A DNA stretch of 64,000 nucleotides from Phaeobacter sp. B1627 (GTDB lineage: Bacteria > Pseudomonadota > Alphaproteobacteria > Rhodobacterales > Rhodobacteraceae): NCBI RefSeq assembly GCF_006265095.1, contig NZ_VCNK01000001.1, forward strand, positions 248,001-312,000, given 5' to 3'. Each line of letters starts with the position of its first letter. The first letter of the stretch is position 1. The notes beneath the pieces are model-generated. The model was not told the origin of the DNA, did not search any database, and worked only from the letters and a program-made list of their open reading frames with translations. Shown piece by piece: positions 1-9,185 of this stretch. A program made the translations under genes and the position numbers.

Positions 1-554
1 AGGCCGCAACCGGGGTGGGCATCGGCCCGAATTCCATCGACTACGTGCTTGGGATCGTGAAGGCCTATACCACACGTGTGGGGGAGGGGCCGTTTCCGAC
101 CGAGCTGGAAGATGAGGATGGCAACCGCCTTGGGACGCGGGGTCATGAATTTGGCACCACAACCGGGCGCAAGCGCCGCTGTGGCTGGTTCGATGCCTGC
201 CTGGTGCGTCAGACCTGCGCGACGTCCGGGATCAACGGCATTTCGCTGACCAAGCTTGATGTTCTTGACGGATTTGAAACGCTGAAGATTTGCACCGGCT
301 ATGAGCTGGACGGCGAACGGCTGGACTATCTGCCGACGGCGGCCGACCAGCAGGCGCGCTGTACCCCGATCTACGAAGAGATGGACGGGTGGAGCGAGTC
401 GACGGAAGGGGCGCGATCCTGGGCGGAACTGCCGGCCAATGCGATCAAATATGTGCGGCGCGTCGAGGAGCTGATCGAGTGCCCCGTTGCCCTGCTGTCC
501 ACCAGCCCGGAGCGGGACGACACGATTCTCGTGACCGACCCGTTTGCTGACTGA
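1..554 (+). CDS. purA: Adenylosuccinate synthetase, C-terminal part (5' end outside window)
   Basis: Joins IMP and aspartate with GTP to make adenylosuccinate, the first committed step to AMP, in the cytoplasm. The frame is open from base 3, so only about the last 183 of the usual ~430 residues are here. Family signatures seen: [14 protein letters not shown] near the left edge, GPFPTEL, the guanine-recognising TKLDVLDGF stretch, and the C-terminal [14 protein letters not shown]. The GTG at 15 is internal and should not be taken as the start. The stop overlaps the next ATG by one base (TGATG at 552-556), suggesting coupled translation with the DUF2842 gene, a pairing I recall as common in Rhodobacterales. 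Confidence 0.97.
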   Translation, partial: AATGVGIGPNSIDYVLGIVKAYTTRVGEGPFPTELEDEDGNRLGTRGHEFGTTTGRKRRCGWFDACLVRQTCATSGINGISLTKLDVLDGFETLKICTGYELDGERLDYLPTAADQQARCTPIYEEMDGWSESTEGARSWAELPANAIKYVRRVEELIECPVALLSTSPERDDTILVTDPFAD

Positions 555-802
555 TGGCCGAGTCTGAGGGGCTGAGCTATCGCGCCCGCAGGATCTGGGC
601 GTTGGTTATCCTGCTGGTCGGGATGCCGCTCTATATTGTCGCGGCGGTGACGGTTCTGAGCTTTCTTGATCGCCCGCCCTTGTGGTTGGAGCTATTGATC
701 TATGTGGCGCTGGGGGTGATCTGGGTCCTGCCCTTCAAATTTGTGTTCCGCGGGGTCGGCAAGGAAGATCCGGATGCCCTGCATGACGAGCATCGGAAAT
801 AG
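554..802 (+). CDS. DUF2842 family small inner-membrane protein
   Basis: An 82-residue protein with two predicted membrane helices (about residues 13-38 and 46-64) and the DUF2842 signature ending GVIWVLPFKFVFRGVGKEDPDA. The family is alphaproteobacterial and has no known function. The start ATG overlaps the purA stop by one base, so it is probably translated from the purA message. No catalytic motif is visible, and the charged C-terminal tail (DALHDEHRK) is probably cytoplasmic. The family assignment is from recalled motif similarity. Confidence 0.8.
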   Translation: MAESEGLSYRARRIWALVILLVGMPLYIVAAVTVLSFLDRPPLWLELLIYVALGVIWVLPFKFVFRGVGKEDPDALHDEHRK

Positions 803-1154
803 GCGCGCGGGGAGGGGCTCCCGCCAAGGCTCCCAGCCCCGATGGGACTGATCCCCTTTGTTGGGCCCGGCGCGGCGCCCCTTTCAGGGGCGCCGCGCCG
901 GTCGCTTTGGGCTTTGCCCAAAGCGAAAACCCTCAATGATAGCAATGTCGTGGAGTGGTGGGCTTGGATTTGCACTCGGCACCGAGACGGCTCTGACGGG
1001 ACGGAGACGGCTCTGACCGGCGGCCGACGGGCGGGGCGGGGCCTCTGCCCACGCAGAACGCCGCCGCCCCGCAAGGGCTGCGTTCTGGGGCGCGGCGCGA
1101 CCCATAGCGGATCGGGAGGCGGCGGATCGGGACGCGGCGCACCGGGGCGCAGGC
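803..1154. other. Convergent intergenic region holding repeat copy A and other hairpins
   Basis: About 350 bases between the DUF2842 gene and the oppositely facing long protein gene. It is very GC-rich. It contains copy A of the three-copy hairpin element (818-926, reading on the minus strand) and a further inverted repeat around 1050-1095 (CAGAACGC facing GCGTTCTG). Several open frames cross it, but their amino-acid content follows the palindromes and resembles no protein, so I see no gene here. Confidence 0.6.
818..926 (-). repeat. Intergenic hairpin element, copy A
   Basis: Read on the minus strand: an 11-bp perfect stem (TCGCTTTGGGC with GCCCAAAGCGA, 902-926), then a 15-bp perfect GC stem (867-881 with 887-901, loop of 5), then CCCAAC and a terminal GGCGGGAG (818-825). 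The same order of parts occurs at 5495-5609 and 62959-63067 with different but still paired stem bases. This copy seems to lack the third, AT-richer hairpin seen in the other two. It sits between convergent genes. Confidence 0.8.
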
Positions 1155-3653
1155 CTATCCGGCGGCCCGGTTGCCGGGACGAAAGCCGATTTGCGAGGAT
1201 ACGGAAAACCGGCCGTTCGACGCTTTCTTCAGTTTTCCTTCGCGCAAAAGCTGCCCGAACGAGCGCAGGCTGTCCTCACGATTGAAGTCATCCTGGCCTT
1301 CCAGCATCCTCACCTTGTTGATCAGTTGCGGACGGGAAAAGCTCTCGCGCCCTTCGACAAAGCTCATGTAGGATGCCGCAGCTTCCAGTAATTCCTGTAA
1401 TTCCACGGCGCCGTTTTCCGAGGCGTATCTGGCAAAGGCGCCATCTTGGGATCGCTGCTGCGGGACCTCCGCTTCATCGCCTTTCAGGATCGTGCTGGAG
1501 ACACGCCGCGGGCGCACCGGAGAGGCGCTCGGCGCGTTGACCACCTCGGTCTGTGCGGGAGGTGAAACAGAGACCTCCTCGGCGGTCGCGGCATCAATGC
1601 GCTGTTCTGCAACCAATTTCAGCGGAGCGAGGCGGGATCCTTGGTCGGTGCCGTCCGGGGAGCTGCGCGTTGTGGCCTCGGGGCGCGGGGATCGGTGGGG
1701 CTGCACCACGCTGGCCAGATCTTCGCGAAACGCCCGCGCCCGGGCCTCGCGGCGGGCATCGTCACCGCCGTCCTGGTCTGCTTGTGCGGCCGCGACGGCC
1801 GCTCGCAACTGATTGTATGTCGCGCGCGAGGTCGCGGCTTGTTCGTCGCTCAGCCGGTCATTGGCGGTGGCCATCAGGCGCGACAGGTCTCCGTCCGGGG
1901 AGCTGTCGGCCGAGATCAGACGCGCGCGTGCGCTTTGGTCAGACTGCGGGACAGCCGGTCTGGTGACGGCCTCAGTCGATGCGATCTGCCCCGATTTCAG
2001 GGGCATGTCGTCGGCCTGGAACGCGCCATCGGTTTCGGCCGCGTCGATGTCACTTTGCATGTCACTTGCGGTATCGTCGTCCGCATCGTCCACATCGTCG
2101 CTCTGTGACGCGGCGGATGACGCGACAAGCTCCGCTTCCACGGCCGCCAACTCAGCCAGCAATTCGGCCTCGTCGTCCGCGGACAGGCTGCTTGGCGGCG
2201 GAGCGGGGCGCGGACGGGGGCGCCTGGGTCTGGGCGGGTCGGTCGCGGCCACGGCGGGAGGCTCGGGGGCTGTCCCGGGGCCTGTCTCGGAGACGGGCAT
2301 GGCGGCGGCGGTTGGATCCGACACGTCCTTCGCCGTCGAGTCGATCACCGGGCTGTCGACCGGCGCACGTTTGACACGGATGATGCGACCTTTTACGGGC
2401 CGTCTCGGGGTGACCGGCTTGGTGATCGCCGGAGCCTCCACGCTGTCAGTGGTGTCGGCCAACGCAGCAGGGCGCGTCTGTGTCGCGCGGTGCTCATTGC
2501 CGGGGGAAGGAACGGCATCGGCATCCGGAGCTGACTCCGTCTCGACTGTTGCCCCGACTGTTGCCCCGACTGTTGCAGGGTCCGTCTGGCTGTCGGCCTC
2601 AACATCGCCATCGACGTCCTGTTGAGCCGCTTCGGCGCCTGATGCCGTGCCCGACGCCCTTTGATCCGGACCGGAGTGCCGGGCAGTGTCATTTCGATCT
2701 GCCGTCTTCGGGGCAACCGGTTCAGCCTCGGTCTGGAGGCTCAGCCGGTCGAGCATTGCGCTGATCGAATCCTCATTGTCATGCGCAATCTCTTCCGGAT
2801 CCGGTGAGCCGCCCTCGGTCGGACTATCCAGCGCCAGAACCTCATCCAGGGTGGATTTTTCGTCGCCTGAAAAGCTGTCGGCATGTTCGTCTTCGGTAAA
2901 ATCCTCATCCTCGACCGGAGTCTTGGCCACCACCGCCCGGATGCGCTGTAGTTTTGCGGCGATGCTCTCGGCGGCTGGTCGCTCGGCAGCAGCAGCAACG
3001 GAGTCCGCATGCTGCATATCTGGGGCGCCCAAATCCGCAGCAGGCGCGGCCGTGGCGGGCGCAGTGGTCGGCGTGAGGTTCGTGTGCACGCCCCAGAGAA
3101 TGCTGTCGGACTTTGTCGGCCTAGGCTGTTCATCTGCCGGGTCCCGCTCGGCCCTTTGATCTTTCGCGTTCCGCTCGGCCGTTTGATCTGCAGGGATCGC
3201 TGGACCAGGTTCAGGCTCTGCAGGTGCCGCTGAGGGGGGCGCTTCGACGGGGGAGGGGGCAGCAGGGTTTGAAATCGTAACCGGGGACACTTCCTCCGGG
3301 TGGGAAGAGCCTGCAGACCCCAGCGCGGGCGCCGTCAGGACAGGTGCAGAAGTTGGCGCATCAGCCGCATGAGCCGACGCCATGTCAGGGGCGTCGGCGG
3401 CAGCCGCCCGCAGGTGAATGCCACCGTCGCTGCTGCGTGCCTCGACCTGACGGGCAATTTCACGTTGCGCGATCCGGGCCAGCATATCCGCGTCCGGCTG
3501 CGGGGGTTCCGCGCCGAAGTAGCGGTCGTCTGCCGCAAGATCCCGAAAATACTCCGCGATCGCCTTCATTGTGCCAAACGAGTCCTCGAACCCCTCTAGC
3601 GTGCATGAAAACGTTCCGTAAGAAACGGTTAAAACTTTGTTATTCTGCACCAT
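1155..3653 (-). CDS. Long low-complexity protein with conserved ends (Rhodobacterales hypothetical)
   Basis: An 832-residue protein with an ordered N-terminus (about 1-70, starting MVQNNKVLTVSYGTFSCTLE, with FGTMKAIAEYFRDLAADDRYFG), a very long Ala/Pro/Asp/Glu-rich disordered middle, and an ordered C-terminus (about 745-832, with ELLEAAASYMSFVEGRESFSRPQLINKV and FGQLLREGKLKKASNGRFSVS). I recall similar Rhodobacterales proteins labelled hypothetical or, doubtfully, as CheA-like; no kinase or phospho-His motif is visible. A 12-base unit is repeated three times near 2545-2578, giving VGATVGATV. The ordered ends suggest a tethering or scaffold protein whose middle varies in length. It is divergent from the thiamine diphosphokinase gene. 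Function unknown. Confidence 0.85.
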   Translation of the reverse strand: MVQNNKVLTVSYGTFSCTLEGFEDSFGTMKAIAEYFRDLAADDRYFGAEPPQPDADMLARIAQREIARQVEARSSDGGIHLRAAAADAPDMASAHAADAPTSAPVLTAPALGSAGSSHPEEVSPVTISNPAAPSPVEAPPSAAPAEPEPGPAIPADQTAERNAKDQRAERDPADEQPRPTKSDSILWGVHTNLTPTTAPATAAPAADLGAPDMQHADSVAAAAERPAAESIAAKLQRIRAVVAKTPVEDEDFTEDEHADSFSGDEKSTLDEVLALDSPTEGGSPDPEEIAHDNEDSISAMLDRLSLQTEAEPVAPKTADRNDTARHSGPDQRASGTASGAEAAQQDVDGDVEADSQTDPATVGATVGATVETESAPDADAVPSPGNEHRATQTRPAALADTTDSVEAPAITKPVTPRRPVKGRIIRVKRAPVDSPVIDSTAKDVSDPTAAAMPVSETGPGTAPEPPAVAATDPPRPRRPRPRPAPPPSSLSADDEAELLAELAAVEAELVASSAASQSDDVDDADDDTASDMQSDIDAAETDGAFQADDMPLKSGQIASTEAVTRPAVPQSDQSARARLISADSSPDGDLSRLMATANDRLSDEQAATSRATYNQLRAAVAAAQADQDGGDDARREARARAFREDLASVVQPHRSPRPEATTRSSPDGTDQGSRLAPLKLVAEQRIDAATAEEVSVSPPAQTEVVNAPSASPVRPRRVSSTILKGDEAEVPQQRSQDGAFARYASENGAVELQELLEAAASYMSFVEGRESFSRPQLINKVRMLEGQDDFNREDSLRSFGQLLREGKLKKASNGRFSVSSQIGFRPGNRAAG

Positions 3654-3737
3654 CGGTCAGTTCGTCCTCACCAGAGTCGTACCGTTTAACTTAAGGGTGG
3701 AAAGGTCAAATTCGGTCCCAATTCTAGCAATTGTTCG

Positions 3738-3743
3738 TATAAT
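3738..3743 (+). promoter_or_regulatory. Perfect TATAAT, candidate -10 for thiamine diphosphokinase gene
   Basis: TATAAT lies 48 bases before the chosen ATG at 3792. No good -35 is visible at 16-18 bases upstream. If transcription starts about 7 bases downstream, the alternative GTG at 3747 would be at the transcript's 5' end, which favours the ATG at 3792. Confidence 0.4.
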
Positions 3744-3791
3744 TTTGTGTTTAGATTGTGGCTTGTTTCCATTTCTGCGAGATATCCCCCC

Positions 3792-4487
3792 ATGGAAAAG
3801 GTGATTGTTCATGAGACAGCCCCGGTGACGCTGATCGGGGGCGGCGAGGTGGCGGTGTCCGACCTGAGGGAGGCCCTCTCGCTTGCGCCGATGCTGATTG
3901 CTGCGGACGGTGGCGCTGACAGGGCTCTTTACCTCGGCTCTCAACCTAGGGCGGTCATCGGCGATTTCGACTCCATATCGGAGCAGGCCCGGTCAACCCT
4001 GTCGCAGAGTCTGCTGCATTTGGTTGCGGAGCAGGAAACCACGGATTTCGACAAGGCGCTGAGAGCGATACAGGCACCGCTGGTGCTGGCGATCGGCTTT
4101 CTTGGCGCGCGGCTTGATCACCAATTGGCGGCTTTGCATGTGTTGGCGCAACCGCATGTCCCTCCTTGCATCCTGATTGGCGCCAATGAGGTCGTGATCC
4201 ACGTCGTAGAACCGCTGGAGGTGGATTTGGAGCCCGGTGCGGTGGTGTCCTTGTTTCCATTGTCTGTGGTCACGGGCCGCTCTCAAGGGTTGGAATGGCC
4301 GGTAGACGGGCTTGTTTTGTCGCCGATGACGCGGATCGGAACCTCCAACCGGGCCACAGGCCCCATCCGGATTGAGACCGACGGCCCGGGGCTGCTCGCG
4401 ATTTTGCCGCGCCACAGCCTTGGCATGGTTATTGCGGCGATGCTGGCGCGCCGGTCGCGGTTGGAGACGGCCCAACAGATCCCGTGA
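3792..4487 (+). CDS. Thiamine diphosphokinase
   Basis: Transfers pyrophosphate from ATP to thiamine to give thiamine diphosphate, in the cytoplasm. Family signatures seen: IAADGGADRAL, VIGDFDSIS and the metal/ATP-binding TTDFDKAL in the N-terminal half, then a C-terminal thiamine-binding sandwich with GLEWPVDG and GTSNRATG. The length, 231 residues, is normal. I chose ATG 3792 over the longer GTG 3747 because the extra 15 residues look non-coding and a TATAAT sits at 3738. The 3' end overlaps the convergent transporter gene by 59 bases. The window also has a ThDP-dependent enzyme (37723-39432), a possible user of the cofactor. Confidence 0.9.
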   Translation: MEKVIVHETAPVTLIGGGEVAVSDLREALSLAPMLIAADGGADRALYLGSQPRAVIGDFDSISEQARSTLSQSLLHLVAEQETTDFDKALRAIQAPLVLAIGFLGARLDHQLAALHVLAQPHVPPCILIGANEVVIHVVEPLEVDLEPGAVVSLFPLSVVTGRSQGLEWPVDGLVLSPMTRIGTSNRATGPIRIETDGPGLLAILPRHSLGMVIAAMLARRSRLETAQQIP

Positions 4488-5397
4488 CGCGGCTGGCCTG
4501 TCGTTCCCGCAGGACTGCATAGAGGCCCGCACCCGTGGTCAGCGCAATGCCGCAGGCGGATGTGGTATTGGGGAATTCAGAAAAGAACAGCCAGCCGACC
4601 AGGACCGCGACCGGGATTTCCAGATACTGCATGGAGGCCAATGTGCTGGTCGGCGCATAGCGCAGGGACCAGGTCATCATCAGATGGGCGCCCGTTCCAA
4701 GAATGCCGACGAGGATCAGCAGATCCATGTCCCCTGGCGGCGGCAGAGAAGCGCTGTCGAAATCGGTGAGGGAAAGGCCTACGCCCAGGAGGAACAGCGC
4801 GATCATCCCGGTACAGGCAAATCCGCCGGAGAGGGCCTGAAGCGCAATCGGGTCAATGTCTCGGGCAATCTTGCGTGTCACCAGCATGAACAGCGCGAAG
4901 ATAACGGCGACGGCAAGGGGCCAAAGGGCGTTGGCGCCGACTTGGGAAAAGCTGGGCTGGATCACCAGAAGCGTGCCCGTGAAGCCAATGACGCAGGCGC
5001 CGAGGCGGCGTAGTCCCACGTCTTCCTGCAGCACATATTTCCCGAGCAGCAACATGATAAAAGGCATTACGAAGGCGATCGCGACGGCGTCGGCCAGGGG
5101 GAGAAACCTGAGCGCCATGAACATCGATGTGATCCCCGCCATCTGAAGCAATGTGCGCAGAATGACCAGGGGCAGGAGCTTCGGATCCAAGCGGAGCGGG
5201 ATGCGTAGGATCAGGGCAACTGGAAACAGGATCACAGCCTGAACAGCAAAGCGCGCGAAGACGATTTGTCCGACTGGAATGCGGCTCGACAGGATTTTGG
5301 CGACGGCATCGCCCAGAGGGATAACCGCGCAAAACCCCAGCATCAAAGCGATGCCAAGAAGCGGACGGTCCGTATCATGTCGATAGGCTTGGCTCAT
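4429..5397 (-). CDS. EamA/DMT family transporter
   Basis: A 322-residue inner-membrane protein with about ten hydrophobic helices arranged as two EamA repeats, beginning GIALMLGFCAVIPLGDAVAK. It is probably a drug/metabolite exporter; the substrate cannot be read from sequence. The second repeat holds the typical GTGAHLMMTWSLRYAPTSTLA and QYLEIPVAVLVGWLFFSEFP stretches. The soluble C-terminal tail (about 295-322, Ser/Pro/Ala-rich) is encoded within the 59-base overlap with the thiamine diphosphokinase gene on the other strand. Repeat copy B lies upstream of its start. Confidence 0.88.
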   Translation of the reverse strand: MSQAYRHDTDRPLLGIALMLGFCAVIPLGDAVAKILSSRIPVGQIVFARFAVQAVILFPVALILRIPLRLDPKLLPLVILRTLLQMAGITSMFMALRFLPLADAVAIAFVMPFIMLLLGKYVLQEDVGLRRLGACVIGFTGTLLVIQPSFSQVGANALWPLAVAVIFALFMLVTRKIARDIDPIALQALSGGFACTGMIALFLLGVGLSLTDFDSASLPPPGDMDLLILVGILGTGAHLMMTWSLRYAPTSTLASMQYLEIPVAVLVGWLFFSEFPNTTSACGIALTTGAGLYAVLRERQASRVTGSVGPSPTATGAPASPQ

Positions 5398-5698
5398 GAG
5401 AGGACGCTAGGGTCCACCTTTGATCTTGGCAAGTGGGCGATAGGGTCACAAATCGATCGGGTTCAACGGGTACCATGCAAATACCGGAGGTGTTTCGCTT
5501 CGGGCCATGCCCGAAGCGACCAGCGCCGCGCGCGCCCCTGTCGGGGCGCGCGCGGCGCCCGGCCCAACCGGAGGGGCCGCTTTTGCAAAGCGGAGCAAAC
5601 GGGCGGGAGCAGACCCGAAGGCCAATAGTTGGCCTCAGTCGCGAGAGCAAAGATGTGGTGTTCTGGTTGCCTGAGCTGATCGCCTGATCGCCCGGACG
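5398..5698. other. Intergenic region dominated by repeat copy B
   Basis: About 300 bases between the end of the serine dehydratase gene and the start of the EamA gene, both on the minus strand. It holds repeat copy B (5495-5609). The EamA promoter must lie here or within the repeat. No coding frame here looks real. Confidence 0.6.
5495..5609 (+). repeat. Intergenic hairpin element, copy B
   Basis: On the plus strand: an 11-bp perfect stem (TCGCTTCGGGC with GCCCGAAGCGA, 5495-5519), a 16-bp perfect GC stem (5523-5538 with 5543-5558, 4-base loop), GGCCCAAC, a third 7-bp stem (CCGCTTT with AAAGCGG, 5577-5593), and GGGCGGGAG (5601-5609). Compared with copies A and C, stem bases differ in pairs (TTTGGG/CCCAAA versus TTCGGG/CCCGAA), so pairing is kept. 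Confidence 0.82.
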
Positions 5699-7084
5699 TC
5701 AGCAATTGGGCACGTTGACAGCGAGGCCGCCAAGCGAGGTTTCTTTGTATTTCTCGTGCATGTCTGCGCCGGTTTGCCGCATGGTTTCTATGACCGCGTC
5801 CAGTGGCACAAAATGCTGGCCGTCTCCGCGCAGGGCCAGTGATGCGGCCGAAACCGCCTTGATCGCACCCAGGCCATTGCGCTCAATACAGGGAACCTGA
5901 ACCAATCCCTTGACGGGATCGCAGGTCATTCCGAGGTGATGCTCGAGCGCGATCTCGGCTGCGTTTTCCACCTGCTCGACGCTGCCGCCCATCACCGCAC
6001 AGAGCCCCGCCGCAGCCATCGCAGCCGCAGAACCCACTTCTGCCTGGCAGCCGGCCTCGGCGCCGGAGATGGAGGCGTTGTACTTCACCAATCCGCCGAT
6101 AGCGGCCGCGGTCAACAGGAAATCCTCGATCTGTTTTTCTGACGCGCCGGGCACATGATCGAGATAGTATCGCAGCACTGCGGGCAGCACACCGGCGGCG
6201 CCATTGGTCGGTGCCGTCACCACCTGGCCACCGGCGGCATTTTCCTCATTCACAGCCATGGCATAGACACTCATCCAGTCGTTGATGGTATGCGGCGCGG
6301 ATTGGTTGAGGCCGCGTTCAGCCATGAGCGCATCGTAAATCCCCTTGGCGCGCCTGCGCACGTTGAGGCCACCGGGAAGGATGCCGTCGCGCTCCAGCCC
6401 GCGGTTGATACAGTCGTTCATCACCTGCCACAGTCGGGCAGTGCCCCGGGCGAGGCTCTCTTCGCAGCCGCGTGCAACTTCATTGGCGCGCTTCATCTGG
6501 GCAATGCTCAGCCCGGAGCGCTGCGCCATTTCCAGCATTTCCACGGCAGATTTGAACGGAAAGGGAACCGGGGGACCATCGTCGGTGGCCTTGCCCTGCG
6601 CGAGTTCTTCTTCCGTCAGCACAAACCCGCCGCCAACCGAATAGAACACCTGGCGGAGCATGACGTCCCCCTGCGCATCCGTGGCCATCAGGGTCATGCC
6701 GTTGGCGTGACCGGGCAGCACATGATCGTAGTCAAAGATCATATCGGCTGCAGGGTCGAAGGTCAGAGATCCCAGATCGTCAGGGGAGCCGTCATGGACA
6801 ATGGTCTTGCTGGCGTGGATCGCGGCCAATGTGGCCTCGGCTTTTTCGCCATCGTAGCTTTCCGGCCTGAACCCTGCCAGACCGAGGATCGTCGCACGGT
6901 CAGTCGCATGGCCGACGCCGGTAAAGGCAAGCGATCCGTGCAGCGAGGCCCGCACCCCCCGAAAGTCAAACGGGGCGGCGCGCATCATGTCCAGAAAACG
7001 CGCGGCTGCCACCATAGGCCCCATGGTATGGGAGGAGGACGGGCCAATACCCACCTTGAACATATCGAAGACGGAGAGAAACAT
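5699..7084 (-). CDS. sdaA: L-serine ammonia-lyase (iron-sulfur, single chain)
   Basis: Breaks L-serine into pyruvate and ammonia using a [4Fe-4S] cluster. The 461-residue chain has the usual beta domain first ([12 protein letters not shown] at 12-23) and then the catalytic alpha domain. Candidate cluster cysteines are C346 ([11 protein letters not shown]), C388 (GMTCDPVKG) and C399 (VQVPCIERN). The very last residue is C461 (NVPNC), matching the tail-in-mouth arrangement known for bacterial type II enzymes, where the C-terminal Cys caps the cluster until substrate arrives. Its ATG directly abuts the TAA of the GST gene, so the two are probably one operon. Confidence 0.96.
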   Translation of the reverse strand: MFLSVFDMFKVGIGPSSSHTMGPMVAAARFLDMMRAAPFDFRGVRASLHGSLAFTGVGHATDRATILGLAGFRPESYDGEKAEATLAAIHASKTIVHDGSPDDLGSLTFDPAADMIFDYDHVLPGHANGMTLMATDAQGDVMLRQVFYSVGGGFVLTEEELAQGKATDDGPPVPFPFKSAVEMLEMAQRSGLSIAQMKRANEVARGCEESLARGTARLWQVMNDCINRGLERDGILPGGLNVRRRAKGIYDALMAERGLNQSAPHTINDWMSVYAMAVNEENAAGGQVVTAPTNGAAGVLPAVLRYYLDHVPGASEKQIEDFLLTAAAIGGLVKYNASISGAEAGCQAEVGSAAAMAAAGLCAVMGGSVEQVENAAEIALEHHLGMTCDPVKGLVQVPCIERNGLGAIKAVSAASLALRGDGQHFVPLDAVIETMRQTGADMHEKYKETSLGGLAVNVPNC

Positions 7085-7831
7085 TTAGGTCGCGGATCCT
7101 TCTGGAGGCAGGGCTAGGATGGGGGCAGTGAACGGTGTCGGGCCGAGACCCTCGGCAATTTGGGCGCGTTTGGTGCTGGCGCGGCTTTCGGCCCTGCGGC
7201 AGAGGGCAAAGAGCACGGGAAAGGCGGTCAGGTCGAACCACGGCTTTGTGTCGGCCGGATCCTGCGCGATGTCGGGGACGCGTTGCGGATTCGGGTTGGC
7301 ATAGAGATGGCACCACCTCATCAGGCAGGGCAGATAGAGGTCAAGAAGCCCGGGCTCTGCAGCGCCGGCAAGACCCGGAGTGTGTTGCAAACCGTCTTCG
7401 AGAATATGGAGGTCGGCGCGAAGGCGGTCTCGGTATATGCGGCGCAGTTGTGATTGATCCGCCGGATTCGGGCCAATGAATTTTTCGGGATAGAAGTAGC
7501 TGCGCAGATCCGTGTGCAGCGTGTTGGAGGTCCAGAACAGCCACTTCAGGAACGGGCCGCGCAAGGGATCCTGTGGTTTGGGGGCCAGCTTTCCGGTTGT
7601 GTCCGCCAGCCACAGCAGAATGGCTGCCGTTTCAAACAATACACCATGAGGGGTTTCCAGCACCGGGATGGTTCCGTTGGGATTGAGGCGCAGATACTCC
7701 GGCGATTGCTGCGCACGCGCCTGCCTGTCCACCAGCAGGGTCACATAAGGCAGGCGCAGCTCTTCCAGCGCCAGACGCACGATCAGCGAGGCATTGTCCG
7801 GGGCGTAGTGAAGGCGAAGAGAGGCTGTCAT
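7085..7831 (-). CDS. Glutathione S-transferase family protein
   Basis: A 248-residue cytosolic GST fold. The N-terminal thioredoxin-like domain (1-80) has LHYAPDNASLIVRLALEE, the cis-Pro region NPNGTIPVLET and the glutathione-binding FETAAILLWLAD. An all-helical C-terminal domain follows. Ser is the likely catalytic residue (NAS, near 14-16), as in beta/theta-like bacterial classes. The substrate is unknown. It is first in a probable operon with sdaA, with no gap between its stop and the sdaA ATG. Confidence 0.88.
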   Translation of the reverse strand: MTASLRLHYAPDNASLIVRLALEELRLPYVTLLVDRQARAQQSPEYLRLNPNGTIPVLETPHGVLFETAAILLWLADTTGKLAPKPQDPLRGPFLKWLFWTSNTLHTDLRSYFYPEKFIGPNPADQSQLRRIYRDRLRADLHILEDGLQHTPGLAGAAEPGLLDLYLPCLMRWCHLYANPNPQRVPDIAQDPADTKPWFDLTAFPVLFALCRRAESRASTKRAQIAEGLGPTPFTAPILALPPEGSAT

Positions 7832-8100
7832 GGTCCGATCCTATCGCTCCTGCCTGTCTTGGACAGGTTCGTTTCCGACGTTTCCGATAGGAAACGCGCA
7901 CTGGCTGCGCTGTTTGGCGGATTGCCGAGCGGCAGCTGGTGGGCGTGAGGGGGCAGGCGTGAGAGGGCAGGCCTGCCGAAACTGGGCGTGTTTCGGCCCT
8001 CGCATGGGCCCCTCAAACCGCCTATGGTATCCGCATAACATGCTGTGGTATCTGACTGCTGTGGCAAAATGCTTGTTCCTGCAAACGGAGACAGTCCCCC

Positions 8101-8889
8101 ATGAGCGGAGAGCTTTCGCCCATAGACAAAGCAAAATTCGTGGCCGCCAGACGCGCCGCTGACATGGTGGAGAACGGCATGCGGGTCGGTCTCGGTACCG
8201 GATCGACTGCGGCCTGGCTGGTGCGCTGCCTCGGTGAGATGGTGCGCGAGGACGGTCTGAAAATCACAGGGGTTCCCACATCGATCCGGACGGCAGAGCT
8301 GGCCCGGGAGGTCGGCATTGAGATCGTGTCGCTGGACGAGGCAAAATGGCTCGACCTCACGATTGACGGAGCGGATGAATTCGATGGTGAGCTGAACCTG
8401 ATCAAGGGCGGCGGCGGTGCGCTGCTGCAGGAAAAGATCGTCGCCTCGGCCTCTGACCAGATGGTGGTGATTGCCGACAAGGCAAAGGAGGTCGAATCGC
8501 TCGGGGCCTTTCCCTTGCCGATCGAGGTGATCCCCTTCGGCTGGCAGACCACCCAGTCGCTGGTGGAGGAAACGCTGATCTCGATGGATGTGCTGGGCCG
8601 CACGGTGACAGTGCGGATGGATGGGGCCCGCCCCTATATTACCGATGAGGGGAACCATATCCTCGATCTGCACCTCAGGCGCATCGGCAACCCCCGGCAG
8701 CTGGGGCTGGTGGTCAATCAGATCCCGGGCGTTGTGGAAAACGGTCTCTTTATCGATATGTGCGATACCGTGGTGATCGGCTACGGGGATGGCAAGGTCG
8801 AAGTTCGCGATATCAATGAGGGCACGATTGAAACGGACCGGATCGATTTTGTCGAAAGTGACAATCTTTTCAAGGACCTGAGCGAATAA
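8101..8889 (+). CDS. rpiA: Ribose-5-phosphate isomerase A
   Basis: Interconverts ribose 5-phosphate and ribulose 5-phosphate in the pentose phosphate pathway. Signatures seen: phosphate-binding GLGTGSTAAW (30-39), DGADE (89-93) and the catalytic KGGGGALLQEK (102-112). The length, 262 residues, is that of the alphaproteobacterial form. It starts at ATG 8101 with CGGAGA about 10 bases upstream. The same direction as gor, hflK, hflC and degP suggests a conserved housekeeping/redox neighbourhood, although a 296-base gap separates it from gor. That gap (8890-9185) shows only short AATAACTG-type repeats near 8917-8935. Confidence 0.97.
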   Translation: MSGELSPIDKAKFVAARRAADMVENGMRVGLGTGSTAAWLVRCLGEMVREDGLKITGVPTSIRTAELAREVGIEIVSLDEAKWLDLTIDGADEFDGELNLIKGGGGALLQEKIVASASDQMVVIADKAKEVESLGAFPLPIEVIPFGWQTTQSLVEETLISMDVLGRTVTVRMDGARPYITDEGNHILDLHLRRIGNPRQLGLVVNQIPGVVENGLFIDMCDTVVIGYGDGKVEVRDINEGTIETDRIDFVESDNLFKDLSE

Positions 8890-9185
8890 CCTTCGGCGGG
8901 CCGCGTCTCCGCCCAATAACTGGTCAATAACTGCCCAGTATCCGCCCAATCTTCGGGCCGGTCTGTCCTCTGCCGCAACCGGTTGGTGCCGCATGCCCGT
9001 GTGTGTGCCTGCCTGTCTGCCTGTCCGGTATCCGGTCGTGATCGGCCCTTCACCTCCTCTTCACGCTTTCGCGACAAAACCACCGGGGGCGTTTCAATCC
9101 GGAGGCTCTGCCACCACCTGCGAGACTGGCAATTCAAAGCGCGCTGTGTGATACCTCGCGCAAGACCAAAGATAGGGCGACGGAT

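Noticed and set aside
842-1285. Open frames of 60-150 residues on both strands over 842-1285
   Set aside because: They follow the palindromic repeat and GC-rich hairpins; amino-acid content is unlike any protein and mirrors the stem sequences.
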